Positions 8,059 to 16,701 are shown, counted from the stretch's first letter. The stretch: 64,000 nucleotides of DNA from Flaviflexus sp. (GCA_030537635.1 JAUNVM010000008.1:4776-68775), one strand, 5' to 3'. The notes: generated by a model not told the origin, from the letters alone. Made by a program: numbers and translations.

Positions 8059-9504
8059 ATGGACAATTCCGCCGGTTCCCGGCCTCGGGCTAGGCTTGCT
8101 CACCGCAGGCCACCCGCCCGCCGCCAGTCTCTTTCCACCTTTCAGCGCGTGGGACTCATCCTCGGCATCATCGCCTTCCTTGCGCCATTCGCCTTCGATA
8201 TTCCCGGGCTCGACGGGCCGGGCGAGCGAATGCTGTCAATCTTCTTCCTCGCCATCGTCTTTTGGATCACCGAACCGATTCCGCTGGTAGCCACGGCAAC
8301 ACTCGTCATTTTCCTCGAGGTCATTCTCGTCTCGACGGGGGCAATCTTGCCGGTCGGGGAGGAAGCTTTGGCATCGTCCAGCTATTTCGCGGCGCTCGCC
8401 AATCCGGTCATCATCCTCTTCCTCGGCGGCTTCATGATTGCCGACGGCGCGGAGAAGTACCGCCTGGATAAGAATCTCGCCGCCGTCATGCTTCGCCCAT
8501 TCACGGGCTCGGCCCGGATCACCATTCTCGGCCTCATGGCCATCACCGCCGCCCTCTCCATGTTCATGTCGAATACGGCGACGACGGCAACGATGTTCGC
8601 GGTGGTGATGCCGATCATTTCGGCCCTGCCCGATGGGAAATCGCGGGCCGGCCTCGCCCTGTCCATTCCGCTTGCCGCCAACGTCGGCGGCATCGGCACC
8701 CCGGTGGGTACCCCACCGAATGCGATTGCGATTGGTGCGCTCGCCGAGCACGGTATCAAGGTGTCCTTCGTCGACTGGATGATGATGGCGGTGCCGCTCA
8801 TGCTCCTCATCCTCGTCCTCGCCTGGATCCTCCTGTCCATCCTCTTCGTGCCGAAGGAAGCGAAGATTAAGATCGGCACGGAGACGGACTGGGATACGTC
8901 CCGGCCCGCCCTTGGCTTCTACATTGTCACCGCGACAACGATCGCGCTGTGGATGAGCGAGCCGCTGCACGGGGTGTCGTCGACAACGGTGGGCTTCTTG
9001 CCCGTTGTCGCTCTCCTCGCCATGCGGATCATGGACTCCTCGGATGTGAAGAAGCTCGACTGGCCGGTTCTCTGGCTGGTGTCCGGCGGTATTGCCCTCG
9101 GTACCGGGGTGGGTGCCACCGGCTTGGATGAATGGCTGGTCTCCTCGATCAACTGGTCCTCCCTGCCCGCCCTTGGCCTCATCGGCCTGCTCGCCTTCAT
9201 CGGCCTGGCCATGGCCAACGTCATCTCCCACTCGGCAGCCGCCAACCTCCTCGTGCCGCTCGCGGTGTCTCTCGCCGTCTCCCTCGATTCCATCGGCACG
9301 ATCACCGTGGCCGCCGTCGTCGCCATCGCCTGCTCGCTGGGCATGTCCCTGCCGATCTCCACCCCGCCCAATGCCATCGCCTACTCAACCGGGGAAATCT
9401 CGGTGAAGAACATGGCAACGATTGGCCTCCTCGTGGGAATCCTCGGCACCCTCCTCCTCGTCGCGCTCATGCCGATCGCCTGGTCCGCCCTGGGGCTCGT
9501 ATGA
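8059..9504 (+). CDS. SLC13/DASS-family sodium:dicarboxylate (anion) symporter
   Basis: A 481-residue polytopic membrane transporter with the duplicated DASS architecture. The first repeat carries the substrate/sodium motif SNTATTA and GTPPNAIAIG; the second carries the divergent SHSAAAN and STPPNAIAYS. Family substrates are C4-dicarboxylates, citrate or sulfate. A Ser-His in place of Ser-Asn in the second motif may affect sodium or carboxylate recognition. TAGACT lies 6 bases before the ATG, so the mRNA is probably leaderless. Its stop overlaps the next start (ATGA), making it the first gene of an operon with a histidine kinase and a receiver. Confidence 0.9.
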   Translation: MDNSAGSRPRARLAHRRPPARRQSLSTFQRVGLILGIIAFLAPFAFDIPGLDGPGERMLSIFFLAIVFWITEPIPLVATATLVIFLEVILVSTGAILPVGEEALASSSYFAALANPVIILFLGGFMIADGAEKYRLDKNLAAVMLRPFTGSARITILGLMAITAALSMFMSNTATTATMFAVVMPIISALPDGKSRAGLALSIPLAANVGGIGTPVGTPPNAIAIGALAEHGIKVSFVDWMMMAVPLMLLILVLAWILLSILFVPKEAKIKIGTETDWDTSRPALGFYIVTATTIALWMSEPLHGVSSTTVGFLPVVALLAMRIMDSSDVKKLDWPVLWLVSGGIALGTGVGATGLDEWLVSSINWSSLPALGLIGLLAFIGLAMANVISHSAAANLLVPLAVSLAVSLDSIGTITVAAVVAIACSLGMSLPISTPPNAIAYSTGEISVKNMATIGLLVGILGTLLLVALMPIAWSALGLV

Positions 9505-11387
9505 AGCTCCTCGGTATCGTGGCCGGCCGCTCGGCACCGGCCAATCGGGCGGCCGCCCTCCTCTCCGAACGCCTCGCCGGCTGCATTGTCCGCCAGGTTG
9601 ACGATATTCCGGCGGCACTCGAGCTTGCCGAGCAGGCCGAGCACCTCGTCTTCGTCGCCGCCCTCGTTCCCGACGGAGAGAAGAGCGCAGACGAGATTTT
9701 CCGCCCCGTCGTCGCGGCTTATCCCGATGCTCGACTCTTCCTGCTGACCGAAGAGGAAGTACTGTCCGGGGTTGCCGAGCTCACCGACCAGAACAAGATC
9801 GACCTCATCACCGATGTGCGGCGGTTTGCCGACCGCCAGTTCCTCCTCAACGTCACCGATCAGGTGCGCCGCTTCTGCGCTATCGCCAATATTGACGCCC
9901 CCACCTCGCAGCCGGACCGAGAATCCTTTATCTTCGCCCAGGCGCTGACCGATCAGGAGATCATGGACCGGATCGTTGCCGGATTCGATGAATGCCTCGG
10001 CTATCAGCCCCGCATCCTCATCCCGCCCGGGGTCCGGCTCACCATCGAGGGATCGAGGGTTGAGGAGGCCACCTTGGCACTCACCGGGCAGGTGGCTCTC
10101 GAGCGCGAATCCCACGCCGGCAACGTGCTCATGCATCACGCCTCAACCGGAAAGATTATCGGCCTGCTCGCCCTCACCGATCAGCGGGCCGCCTTCTTCA
10201 CCTCGCGGACCACCACCGAGGTGCTGGGCATCCACCTCACCTTCGAGCAGGTCAACTACGTGGTTCAGGCCCGACCGGAAACCGCGCTGCTTATCGCCGT
10301 GCTGTTTATCCGCTCTCTTGACCGGCGGCTGCGGCGCAGCGAAGACATTCAGATCGAGAAGGTGGAGCTGGCCGCCCAGCTGGAAACCGAGCAGGCCAAT
10401 CTCGCCCGGGCACTGACTAACCTCGAGGCCGCCCGCGCCGAGCTGCTCGCCCAGGCTCGCTTCGCCTCCCTCGGCGAGCTGGCCGCCGGGGTGGCCCACG
10501 AGCTGAATAATCCGATGGCGGCGATTGCCCGCACCTCCTCTCACCTCCTCGAGGATGTTTCCACGCTCATTGCCGGCGCACCCGAGCCCTGGTCGAGCCA
10601 CGCCCGCCAGGCCCTCACCGCTGCCCACGCCGCCACCTCCCTGTCGACGAAGGAGGCCCGCAGCTTGAAGCGGGCGATGACCGAGGCGACCGGCGATCCC
10701 GTGCTCGCCCAGCGGCTCGTCCTCGCCGGCATCAGGGACACGGATTTTGCCCGCGAGGTGGCGGGGGACGAGAGCGTCATCGCCGAGCTGGAAAGCGCCG
10801 CCTCGATCGGCACCGGGCTGCGCAATCTCGCCTCGGCGGCCACCCGGATCACCGAGCTTGTGGCCTCCTTACGCTCCTATGCTCGCCCCGATGGCGACCC
10901 GGTCATGGACGTGGATGTGCATGAAACCATCGATGAGTCTCTGCGCTTGCTCTCCCACCGGCTGCACGACATTGAGATTATCCGCGACTACGACAACCTG
11001 CCGCACCTATCCTGCCGGCCCGGACAGCTCTCCCAGGTGTGGACCAATCTCATGACGAATGCGGCCGAGGCCATGACCGATGCGGCCCAGCGCTCCGGCG
11101 AAGGCGAGCCGATTGGCACGCTGACGGTCACCACCCGCCCGGGCGATGATCCGGGCTGGATTCGGGTCATCGTTTCCGATACTGGGCCGGGAATTCCCGA
11201 GCACCTCATGGAGCGCATCTTCGAGCCCCGATTCACGACCAAATCCGGCCAGGTGCGGTTTGGTATGGGCATTGGTTTGGGTGTTTGCCAGTCCATTGTC
11301 TCGGGCCATGGCGGGCGGATCCGATTGGCCTCCAGCGAGCGAGGCACTGATGCTACGGTGGATTTACCAACGGAGGTGGCGACATGA
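9501..11387 (+). CDS. Soluble histidine kinase with receiver-like and cNMP-binding-like N-terminus
   Basis: A 628-residue protein without membrane segments. Residues 1-130 look like a receiver fold lacking a convincing phospho-Asp. Residues about 170-260 match a cyclic-nucleotide-binding-type barrel (GQVALERE, then GKIIGLLALTDQRAAFFTSR, then HLTFEQ). Residues 283-320 form a coiled coil, followed by a phosphoacceptor block AAGVAHELNNPM with His333. The ATPase domain shows TNLMTNAAEAM, SDTGPGIPEHLMERIFEPRF and GMGIGLGVCQSIVSGHGG. It starts by ATGA overlap with the transporter gene and ends by overlap with the receiver gene, so the three products are probably made together. The kinase may sense a cytoplasmic ligand connected with the transporter. 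Confidence 0.88.
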   Translation: MKLLGIVAGRSAPANRAAALLSERLAGCIVRQVDDIPAALELAEQAEHLVFVAALVPDGEKSADEIFRPVVAAYPDARLFLLTEEEVLSGVAELTDQNKIDLITDVRRFADRQFLLNVTDQVRRFCAIANIDAPTSQPDRESFIFAQALTDQEIMDRIVAGFDECLGYQPRILIPPGVRLTIEGSRVEEATLALTGQVALERESHAGNVLMHHASTGKIIGLLALTDQRAAFFTSRTTTEVLGIHLTFEQVNYVVQARPETALLIAVLFIRSLDRRLRRSEDIQIEKVELAAQLETEQANLARALTNLEAARAELLAQARFASLGELAAGVAHELNNPMAAIARTSSHLLEDVSTLIAGAPEPWSSHARQALTAAHAATSLSTKEARSLKRAMTEATGDPVLAQRLVLAGIRDTDFAREVAGDESVIAELESAASIGTGLRNLASAATRITELVASLRSYARPDGDPVMDVDVHETIDESLRLLSHRLHDIEIIRDYDNLPHLSCRPGQLSQVWTNLMTNAAEAMTDAAQRSGEGEPIGTLTVTTRPGDDPGWIRVIVSDTGPGIPEHLMERIFEPRFTTKSGQVRFGMGIGLGVCQSIVSGHGGRIRLASSERGTDATVDLPTEVAT

Positions 11388-11863
11388 AGCTGGCGGTTCT
11401 CATCCTCGAAGACGAGCCCGAGGTGCGCGATGCTTTGGAGCGAGATCTCATCGACCTGGCCCGTCACGTGCGGCTTGAAACGGCCGAGGACGTGGAGGAT
11501 GCTCGGGAGGTGCTCGCCGAGATTGAACGTGACGGTGACGAGCTCGCCCTCGCCCTGTGCGATCACCGCATGCCGGGAACGACCGGGGTCGAATTCCTCG
11601 TCGAGATGATGAATGATCCGGTGCACTGCCACGCCCGCAAGGTGCTCGTCACCGGCCAGGCCGATCTGTCCGACACGGTGCGAGCCGTCAATGAGGCCGA
11701 TCTCGACCACTACATTGCGAAGCCGTGGAACGTCGAGGAGCTGCGCGAGGTGGTTCGCCGCATGCTCACCGACTACGTCGAGATCACCGGACTGGATCCC
11801 ATGCATTACATGGCGGTGCTCGATAAGGTGCGGGCCATGGAGATCATCAAGGAACGCAGCTAA
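11384..11863 (+). CDS. Stand-alone receiver-domain response regulator
   Basis: A 159-residue single receiver domain with no DNA-binding output domain. Acidic pair Asp10/Glu11, phospho-acceptor Asp60 in LCDHRMPG, Thr90 and Lys113 in AKPW are all in place. The DHRMPG form is typical of receivers that work by protein contact. A helical tail of about 25 residues follows. The start overlaps the kinase stop (ATGA). It is the obvious phosphorylation partner of the preceding kinase; the output could be on transporter activity or on another protein. Confidence 0.88.
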   Translation: MKLAVLILEDEPEVRDALERDLIDLARHVRLETAEDVEDAREVLAEIERDGDELALALCDHRMPGTTGVEFLVEMMNDPVHCHARKVLVTGQADLSDTVRAVNEADLDHYIAKPWNVEELREVVRRMLTDYVEITGLDPMHYMAVLDKVRAMEIIKERS

Positions 11864-11870
11864 CTAGCCG

Positions 11871-11896
11871 GCTCCGCCCGACCGGGCGGGCGGAGC
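11871..11896 (+). terminator. Hairpin terminator after transporter-kinase-receiver operon
   Basis: A 10-bp perfect GC-rich stem (11871-11880 with 11887-11896) and a 6-base loop, 7 bases after the receiver stop. There is no strong U-run. Confidence 0.65.
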
Positions 11897-12015
11897 ACGC
11901 CCGGTCACCGCCGAGGCCGCCTGGTGCACCCCTGGCATTTGCGCACCATATCCTGGACTCCGGAAGCTGCAGCGGGGACAATGGTGGTGAAGAGTCAACG
12001 ACGACCGGAGTAGCC

Positions 12016-12330
12016 ATGCAGTGCACCCAGGCGGAAGCCCACCACCACACCCACGGACCCGATTGTGGCCACCGCGCCATCATTCACGGCAATCACGTCG
12101 ACTACCTGCACGACGGCCATGCGCACCGGGAACACGATGGTCACTACGATGAATGCCCGCCGTGCCAGTGCGAGGCCTGCCCCGATTGCATCTGCGCCAC
12201 CTGCACCTGCCCGGACTGCGACTGCGCCACCTGCTTCCACGGCAAGTGCGAATGCGCCAACTGCTCCGACACGTGCAATAACTGCTCCTGCGCCGACTGT
12301 TCGTGCCCGCACTGCGCGCACGCCGCCTAA
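12016..12330 (+). CDS. Cys/His-rich metallothionein-like metal-binding protein
   Basis: A 104-residue protein with 22 Cys and 15 His. The N-terminal half (THGPDCGH, HGNHVDYLHDGHAH, HDGHYDE) matches a small histidine-rich actinobacterial family often mislabelled as a zinc transporter permease. The C-terminal half, residues about 47-101, is an array of CxxC and CxC units (CPDCICATCTCPDCDCATC and a weaker second block), a metallothionein-like arrangement. No signal peptide or membrane segment is present, so it should bind soft metals (Zn, Cu or Cd) in the cytoplasm. GGAG lies 6 bases before the ATG. It is monocistronic with no metal regulator next to it. The fusion of the His-rich family to so long a Cys tail is unusual. 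Confidence 0.8.
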   Translation: MQCTQAEAHHHTHGPDCGHRAIIHGNHVDYLHDGHAHREHDGHYDECPPCQCEACPDCICATCTCPDCDCATCFHGKCECANCSDTCNNCSCADCSCPHCAHAA

Positions 12331-12864
12331 GTCACCTCACATCTGTGCGCCGGCGTCCCTCGGGATCTTTCCTTCTCCCCCACAATCCCCGCCGCCTGCT
12401 CGGCACACCGGACTCACGCGACTGATCCTCTCTTCCCCGTAAGGTGGAAGCTCGCGCATCCCCGCTAGGACGACGAGGCAGAATGATGAGGATGGGCTGA
12501 GGAACGGCGGGTGATAAGCGGCCGGCGCGGAGCAGGGCCCACGGACTTCTTCGTCCCAGACGTGCATGCACCCGAACCGCCACCACGCACGAGATCACTG
12601 TTCACAACAGCTCTTCCTCTTCGCGTTGTCCTTCACCCTCGGCTGTGTCCTCACCATCATCGACCGGCATGAGCCTGCACCAGTGGTATCAGCTCGCGCA
12701 GACACTGCCGCCAAGCAGCTACTCGGGGCACCCCCAACTCGCTCACGTCTCGGCCCGCTCGGAAGCGAGCGGGGCACCTAGCCGTCGATTCAGCGAACTC
12801 ACATCTTGTCTCGGCCAGCAGAGCAATCATCGCTGCGCCACCGCTCACGGGCCCGGTTGGCCGG
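12331..12864. other. Intergenic region, no gene supported
   Basis: 534 bases between the metal-binding gene and the stop of the coiled-coil protein gene. Short open frames exist on both strands, but none has a credible ribosome site with a protein-like composition. No RNA gene was recognised. Confidence 0.5.
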
Positions 12865-13746
12865 CTACTTTTTGTTGGACGTGCTGTTATTGCGTTCGTT
12901 CTTGCGCTGCTCGATCTGAGCCTCCCGCTCGGCCTGCTCGCGCGCCTTCCTCTCGGCGGCTAGCTCTTCTTCGGTGCGGGCCATCTCTTCTTCTCGCTCG
13001 GCGGTCTCGGCCTCGAGGCGGGCCCGCGCAACATCGGCGAGGTAGTCTTCAACGAGTTGCTCGGCCTCAGCCAGCTGGTCGACCATGTCCTCGAGCGTTC
13101 CGGTCAGCTTCGGCAGCTCTGGCTTGGGCACCGACGCGGCCGGATCAGAAGCCTTATCCTTGTCATCCTTCGCCTTGTTCTTGCGGTCCCGGTCGGCAGC
13201 GGCGGGATCATCGGAGTCCTTCTTGGCTCCCGCATCCTCCGTTGAGGTGTCCTTCCCGTCGCCGTCGGCATCCGTCTCGCCCATGACCACGGCGTCGAGC
13301 TCGGCCTGGAGCTCATGGTAGGCGCCGCGGATCTCCCCCTCGGCGGTGGTGCGCAGGGAGGCGATCTCATCAGTGAGCTCGGTGGAGCGGGCCAACACCT
13401 CGGTATCCGAGATGTAGTCGACAACCTCGCGCCGGCCGGCCTGGGTAGCGCAGTCCTTCCTCTCGAAGGTCTGGAACTCGGTGTCGGCCAGCTCTTCGGC
13501 CACCGAGCGGTCAACGCTCACTCGGGAGGAGATCCGATCGAGGGCGGTTTCCAGGCTCTTCCACTCGTCGACCGCGGCATCGAATTGGGTGATCTCCTCA
13601 GAGTATTGAGCGAGGGCGCCTTCGCAGGAGGCCTGGGCCCGCTCGGCGGCGGCATCATCCTGGTGATTATGCAGCGCCGCATATCCCGTCACCACTATGA
13701 ATGCAACGAGGATGATCGCGCCGATAATCTTCAAGCCCTTGCCCAT
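12865..13746 (-). CDS. Membrane-anchored extracytoplasmic coiled-coil protein, unknown function
   Basis: A 293-residue protein. An uncleaved N-terminal signal anchor (IIGAIILVAFIVVTGYAAL) is followed by a long helical, charged exterior part. Two Cys residues (in QASCEG and RKDCATQ) could form a disulfide. A low-complexity acidic/basic linker around residues 160-205 (DADGDGKDTSTED and DRKNKAKDDKDK) is followed by a strong coiled coil rich in Glu, Arg and Ala up to the end. No catalytic motif is seen. GGGGGA precedes the ATG. I do not recognise the family; a structural or envelope-stress role is conceivable but unsupported. Confidence 0.7.
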   Translation of the reverse strand: MGKGLKIIGAIILVAFIVVTGYAALHNHQDDAAAERAQASCEGALAQYSEEITQFDAAVDEWKSLETALDRISSRVSVDRSVAEELADTEFQTFERKDCATQAGRREVVDYISDTEVLARSTELTDEIASLRTTAEGEIRGAYHELQAELDAVVMGETDADGDGKDTSTEDAGAKKDSDDPAAADRDRKNKAKDDKDKASDPAASVPKPELPKLTGTLEDMVDQLAEAEQLVEDYLADVARARLEAETAEREEEMARTEEELAAERKAREQAEREAQIEQRKNERNNSTSNKK

Positions 13747-14096
13747 ATGTCCCCCGTCGTCGGTCGGCCGGATGAACGCTCACCCTCGCTTTGACAGTAG
13801 CAGAAGGCCAACTCGCCAGGAAGAAGTATGCCCGGCACTAAGGAAGGACATCTCAGTGCGCCGCACCGCTCATGCACTGGCCAACAGCTCGACACGGCTG
13901 CGGGGTTAAGCGGACCAGGCCGCGCGCCTTTCCTCAAACGCCACACTGCCTCCGCAGACAACCTCACCACAACCCCACACTGTCTCCGCTCAAGTGCCGT
14001 CATCGCTCCCACCATGCCAAGACCGCATGTCCCTCCACCCGCGCTCAAGCCGCATACCGCAAGAGTGAGCAGCCCCATACCTCTCAACTAGATTTG
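13747..14096. other. Intergenic region, no gene supported
   Basis: About 350 bases of divergent space with promoters for the coiled-coil protein and the DUF2871 gene expected at its ends. The reading frames present look like random GC-rich translation. Confidence 0.5.
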
Positions 14097-14117
14097 TCGA
14101 CACGGTGTCGAGATAAT
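14097..14117 (+). promoter_or_regulatory. Palindromic operator abutting -10 box of DUF2871 gene
   Basis: TCGACAC-G-GTGTCGA (14097-14111) is a perfect 7+1+7 palindrome. It is followed by GATAAT (14112-14117), which lies 5 bases before the ATG, so the transcript is probably leaderless. A factor on the palindrome would block the promoter. The shape resembles operators of Rrf2 or similar redox/NO regulators, but that is a guess. Confidence 0.55.
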
Positions 14118-14122
14118 TAAGT

Positions 14123-14587
14123 ATGACTTCTATTTCGACAACCACGACTCCGACAGCGACAACCTCCACCCGCCACATCCGCCCCTTCGCCATTGCCGCG
14201 GCGATCTACACGGCCCTCGGCCTGCTGGGCGGTCTGGGATATCGAGAGATCACCCGGGGCGTCGACCTTGACTCCTTCACCCAGCTCTCCGTCGTCCACA
14301 CTCACCTGCTTATCCTTGGTACGGTGCTTTCTCTCATCTTCATGATCCTCGAGGAGCTCTACGGTTTTGCTCGCGGACGTCTGTTCACCGCCTTCTTCTG
14401 GGTCTACAACCTCGGCGTCGCGCTCAGCACCGTCATGATGACCGTCATTGGGATCCGCCAGGTCTCCGGAGCAGAGCACTCCAAGGCCCTTGCGGGAATC
14501 TCCGGCACCGGCCATATCCTCATCACCGCGGGATTCATCATGTTCTTCATCCTGCTCTTCCGGGCCATCAAGGAACGCTCCGCATAG
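14123..14587 (+). CDS. DUF2871 membrane protein (heme-copper oxidase-like fold)
   Basis: A 154-residue protein with four hydrophobic helices. VVHTHLLILGTVLSLIF and GTGHILITAGFIMFF carry the helix-embedded His residues that recall subunit I-like (NnrS/COX1-related) proteins; the family is DUF2871 and its function is unknown. The first 20 residues are Thr/Ser-rich. The gene starts right behind a palindromic operator. The following gene begins 34 bases downstream but has its own -10-like box. Confidence 0.7.
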   Translation: MTSISTTTTPTATTSTRHIRPFAIAAAIYTALGLLGGLGYREITRGVDLDSFTQLSVVHTHLLILGTVLSLIFMILEELYGFARGRLFTAFFWVYNLGVALSTVMMTVIGIRQVSGAEHSKALAGISGTGHILITAGFIMFFILLFRAIKERSA

Positions 14588-14621
14588 CACGCCGCGGCAC
14601 CGATCGGGCTATGCTGACGGC

Positions 14622-15107
14622 ATGACGACAGAGGCGATGCAGACGCGGCCCGGCCCCCAAGGTCGGCGCTCCCGCCTGCTCAAGGCGGCCGGCTACGCCG
14701 CGCTCACCGCCCTGTTCATCGGGCTCCCCACCGACATCATTCCCAATCCGATCTTCGGTCGGGAGGTGCCGGTGCGGGCCTGGGAATATCCCGTTCTTCT
14801 CGCCACCGTGGCCCTCACCTTCGCCTGGTTCGCGGTTCAAGCACCGCGCCGATCAAAGGATGACACTCGACTGGCCGGCGGGCTCACCCTCGCTCTCTTC
14901 GCGGTCGCCTGCCCGGTATGTAACAAGATCGTCCTTCTCCTGCTGGGAGCCACCGGCGCCATGAGCTGGTGGGCGCCCCTCCAGCCCTATGCGGCCATCA
15001 TCGCCCTGGCCGCCCTTGGCCTTGCCCTCTACCTCAGACTCCGCCGCCGGGACTGCACGGATGAGACTTGCTCGATTCCTCAGGGCGCACCGGGCGACGC
15101 CGACTGA
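14622..15107 (+). CDS. Small CPVC-motif integral membrane protein, unknown function
   Basis: A 161-residue protein with four hydrophobic segments. A conserved-looking ACPVCNK motif sits at the start of the third helix, followed by LLLLGATGAMSWWAPLQPY. The CxxC could be redox active or bind a metal, as in small mercury or copper permease-like proteins, but no family can be named securely. A soluble tail has two more Cys (DCTDETC). TATGCT lies 6 bases before the ATG at 14622, suggesting its own leaderless promoter. Longer upstream starts would overlap the DUF2871 gene and are unlikely. Confidence 0.65.
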   Translation: MTTEAMQTRPGPQGRRSRLLKAAGYAALTALFIGLPTDIIPNPIFGREVPVRAWEYPVLLATVALTFAWFAVQAPRRSKDDTRLAGGLTLALFAVACPVCNKIVLLLLGATGAMSWWAPLQPYAAIIALAALGLALYLRLRRRDCTDETCSIPQGAPGDAD

Positions 15108-15256
15108 TTCCGGCTGCCATCCGATAGCAGCAGGCCCCGGGCCGACGTACTGATTGGGGCCACCCCTCGCGAGCTGAGCCCGCACGCCTATTCGATGGGC
15201 GGCCACGGCTCCATTAATGAGTCAAATAATGAGTCAATTTCCGCTCACAAAGAATG

Positions 15257-15303
15257 ACCCCCGGGCGTCTTGTCCTACCTTCTTGAACAAAACACCCGGG
15301 GGT
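15257..15303 (-). terminator. Terminator of tRNA-Ser(CGA)
   Basis: A long stem (15257-15273 with 15287-15303, a few mismatches) around a 13-base loop, ending in TCATTCTTT on the minus strand. It starts 7 bases after the tRNA 3' end. Confidence 0.7.
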
Positions 15304-15309
15304 TATGTG

Positions 15310-15399
15310 TGGCGGTAGCGGTGGGATTTGAACCCACGGTGGCTTTGACACCACACAGCATTTCGAGTGCTGCACCTTCGGCCGCTCGGACACGCTACC
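15310..15399 (-). tRNA. tRNA-Ser(CGA)
   Basis: 90 bases including an encoded CCA. Acceptor stem GGTAGCG/CGCTACC, a T-loop GGTTCAAATCC, the class II long variable arm expected for serine, and anticodon loop CTCGAAA give anticodon CGA, reading UCG. One of three serine tRNAs in the window. Confidence 0.95.
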
Positions 15400-15405
15400 A
15401 GAACC

Positions 15406-15933
15406 TTAGGATAATGGCTCTTTCCTCCCCGGATCAAGCTCGCGGGGCGCGGTAGGCGGCATCTCACGTTGGGTCCGGAAGTAGTCGGTGAGCTGGCGCG
15501 AGCATTCCTCGGCACGAACACCGGGAATAACCTCGACGGTGTGGTTGAGCCGATCATCGCGTAACACGTCGCGCAGCGAACCCGCCGCTCCGGCCTTGGG
15601 ATCAATGGCGCCGTAGGCGCAGGTGGCGATGCGGGCGAGGGAGATGGCACCCGCGCACATCGTGCACGGCTCGAGGGTGACCACGAGTGAGCAGCCCGTC
15701 AGCCGCCACGCTCCCCGACTCACCCCCGCCTCGCGCAGGGCACGGATTTCGGCGTGCCCGGCCGGATCGTGGGCGGCCTCGCGAACGTTCCAGCCCCGGC
15801 CGATGATCCGGCCGGCCTCGTCAAGTACCACCGCCCCGACGGGAACATCTCCGTCTCTGCGCGCCCGCTCGGCAAGGGCCAGGCACTCGTCCATGGCGGC
15901 GGCGAAGGCGCCTCGGCGCCGTATCGGGTCCAC
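15406..15933 (-). CDS. tadA: tRNA-specific adenosine-34 deaminase
   Basis: A zinc-dependent deaminase of 175 residues that converts the wobble adenosine of tRNA-Arg(ACG) to inosine. The zinc site is visible as His60-Ala-Glu62 (GHAE) and Cys90/Cys93 (EPCTMC). The GTG at 15933 is chosen because AGGGAGG lies 5 bases upstream; an internal Met lies 13 residues later. The substrate tRNA-Arg(ACG) is also encoded in this window at 40256. The gene ends 7 bases before the tRNA-Ser gene on the same strand and is divergent from upp. Confidence 0.92.
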   Translation of the reverse strand: MDPIRRRGAFAAAMDECLALAERARRDGDVPVGAVVLDEAGRIIGRGWNVREAAHDPAGHAEIRALREAGVSRGAWRLTGCSLVVTLEPCTMCAGAISLARIATCAYGAIDPKAGAAGSLRDVLRDDRLNHTVEVIPGVRAEECSRQLTDYFRTQREMPPTAPRELDPGRKEPLS

Positions 15934-15985
15934 GCTGACCTCCCTGGTTCCGCGGGCGGGTTTCCTCTGAGATAGATTAGTTGAT

Positions 15986-16624
15986 ATGAGAGTACAGGTC
16001 ATTGATCATCCGCTTGTCACCCACAAACTCACGGTTCTTCGCGAGAAGTCCACGCCCTCCCCGATTTTCCGCCTTCTGGTTGACGAGCTGGTCTCCCTGC
16101 TCGCCTATGAGGCCACCCGCGATATCTCGGTGGAAGAAACCGAGATTGAGACCCCGGTGGCCACGACGGTGGGAGTGCAGCTTTCCCATCCCCTACCGAT
16201 TGTCGTTCCGATTCTGCGCGCCGGCCTCGGCATGCTCGCGGGCATGGAAAAAATCCTGCCCACCGCCGAGGTGGGTTTCCTCGGCATGAAGCGCGATGAG
16301 GAAACGCTCGAGGCAATCACCTACGCCAACCGGCTGCCCGATGATCTGTCGAATCGCCAGTGCTTCGTGCTCGATCCGATGCTGGCCACCGGACACACCC
16401 TCATCGCCTCCATCGACTACCTGCTCGAGCGCGGCGCCAAGGATGTCACGGCGATCTGCCTGCTTGCCGCGCCCGAGGGGCTGAAAACCCTCGAGGAGCA
16501 CATTGGGGATCGCGCCGATGTCACGGTGGTGCTGGCCGCCGTTGACGAAAAACTGAACGACCAGGCCTACATTGTGCCCGGCCTGGGGGATGCTGGGGAT
16601 CGCCTCTACGGGGTTATCGACTAG
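15986..16624 (+). CDS. upp: Uracil phosphoribosyltransferase
   Basis: A 212-residue pyrimidine salvage enzyme making UMP from uracil and [17 protein letters not shown] and the PRPP loop [16 protein letters not shown] are visible, as are the C-terminal [13 protein letters not shown] residues of the uracil site. The PRPP loop has GH where many orthologues have GG. TAGATT lies 7 bases before the ATG and no ribosome site is seen, so it is probably leaderless. Monocistronic, closed by a strong terminator. Confidence 0.95.
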   Translation: MRVQVIDHPLVTHKLTVLREKSTPSPIFRLLVDELVSLLAYEATRDISVEETEIETPVATTVGVQLSHPLPIVVPILRAGLGMLAGMEKILPTAEVGFLGMKRDEETLEAITYANRLPDDLSNRQCFVLDPMLATGHTLIASIDYLLERGAKDVTAICLLAAPEGLKTLEEHIGDRADVTVVLAAVDEKLNDQAYIVPGLGDAGDRLYGVID

Positions 16625-16642
16625 CGGATATCGCACATATGG

Positions 16643-16668
16643 AAGGTGGGGGTGCGCCCCCACCTTTT
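16643..16668 (+). terminator. Terminator of upp
   Basis: A 10-bp stem (16643-16652 with 16657-16666), a 4-base loop and TTTT. It may also stop the convergent ABC permease transcript. Confidence 0.85.
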
Positions 16669-16701
16669 CATGCTCGCGGCGTCCACCAGGGAGGCTGGCG
16701 G

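Noticed and set aside
12566..12781. Small + strand frame with one hydrophobic stretch in the 12.3-12.9 kb gap
   Set aside because: No ribosome site, and the tail is of random GC-driven composition; not enough to call a gene.
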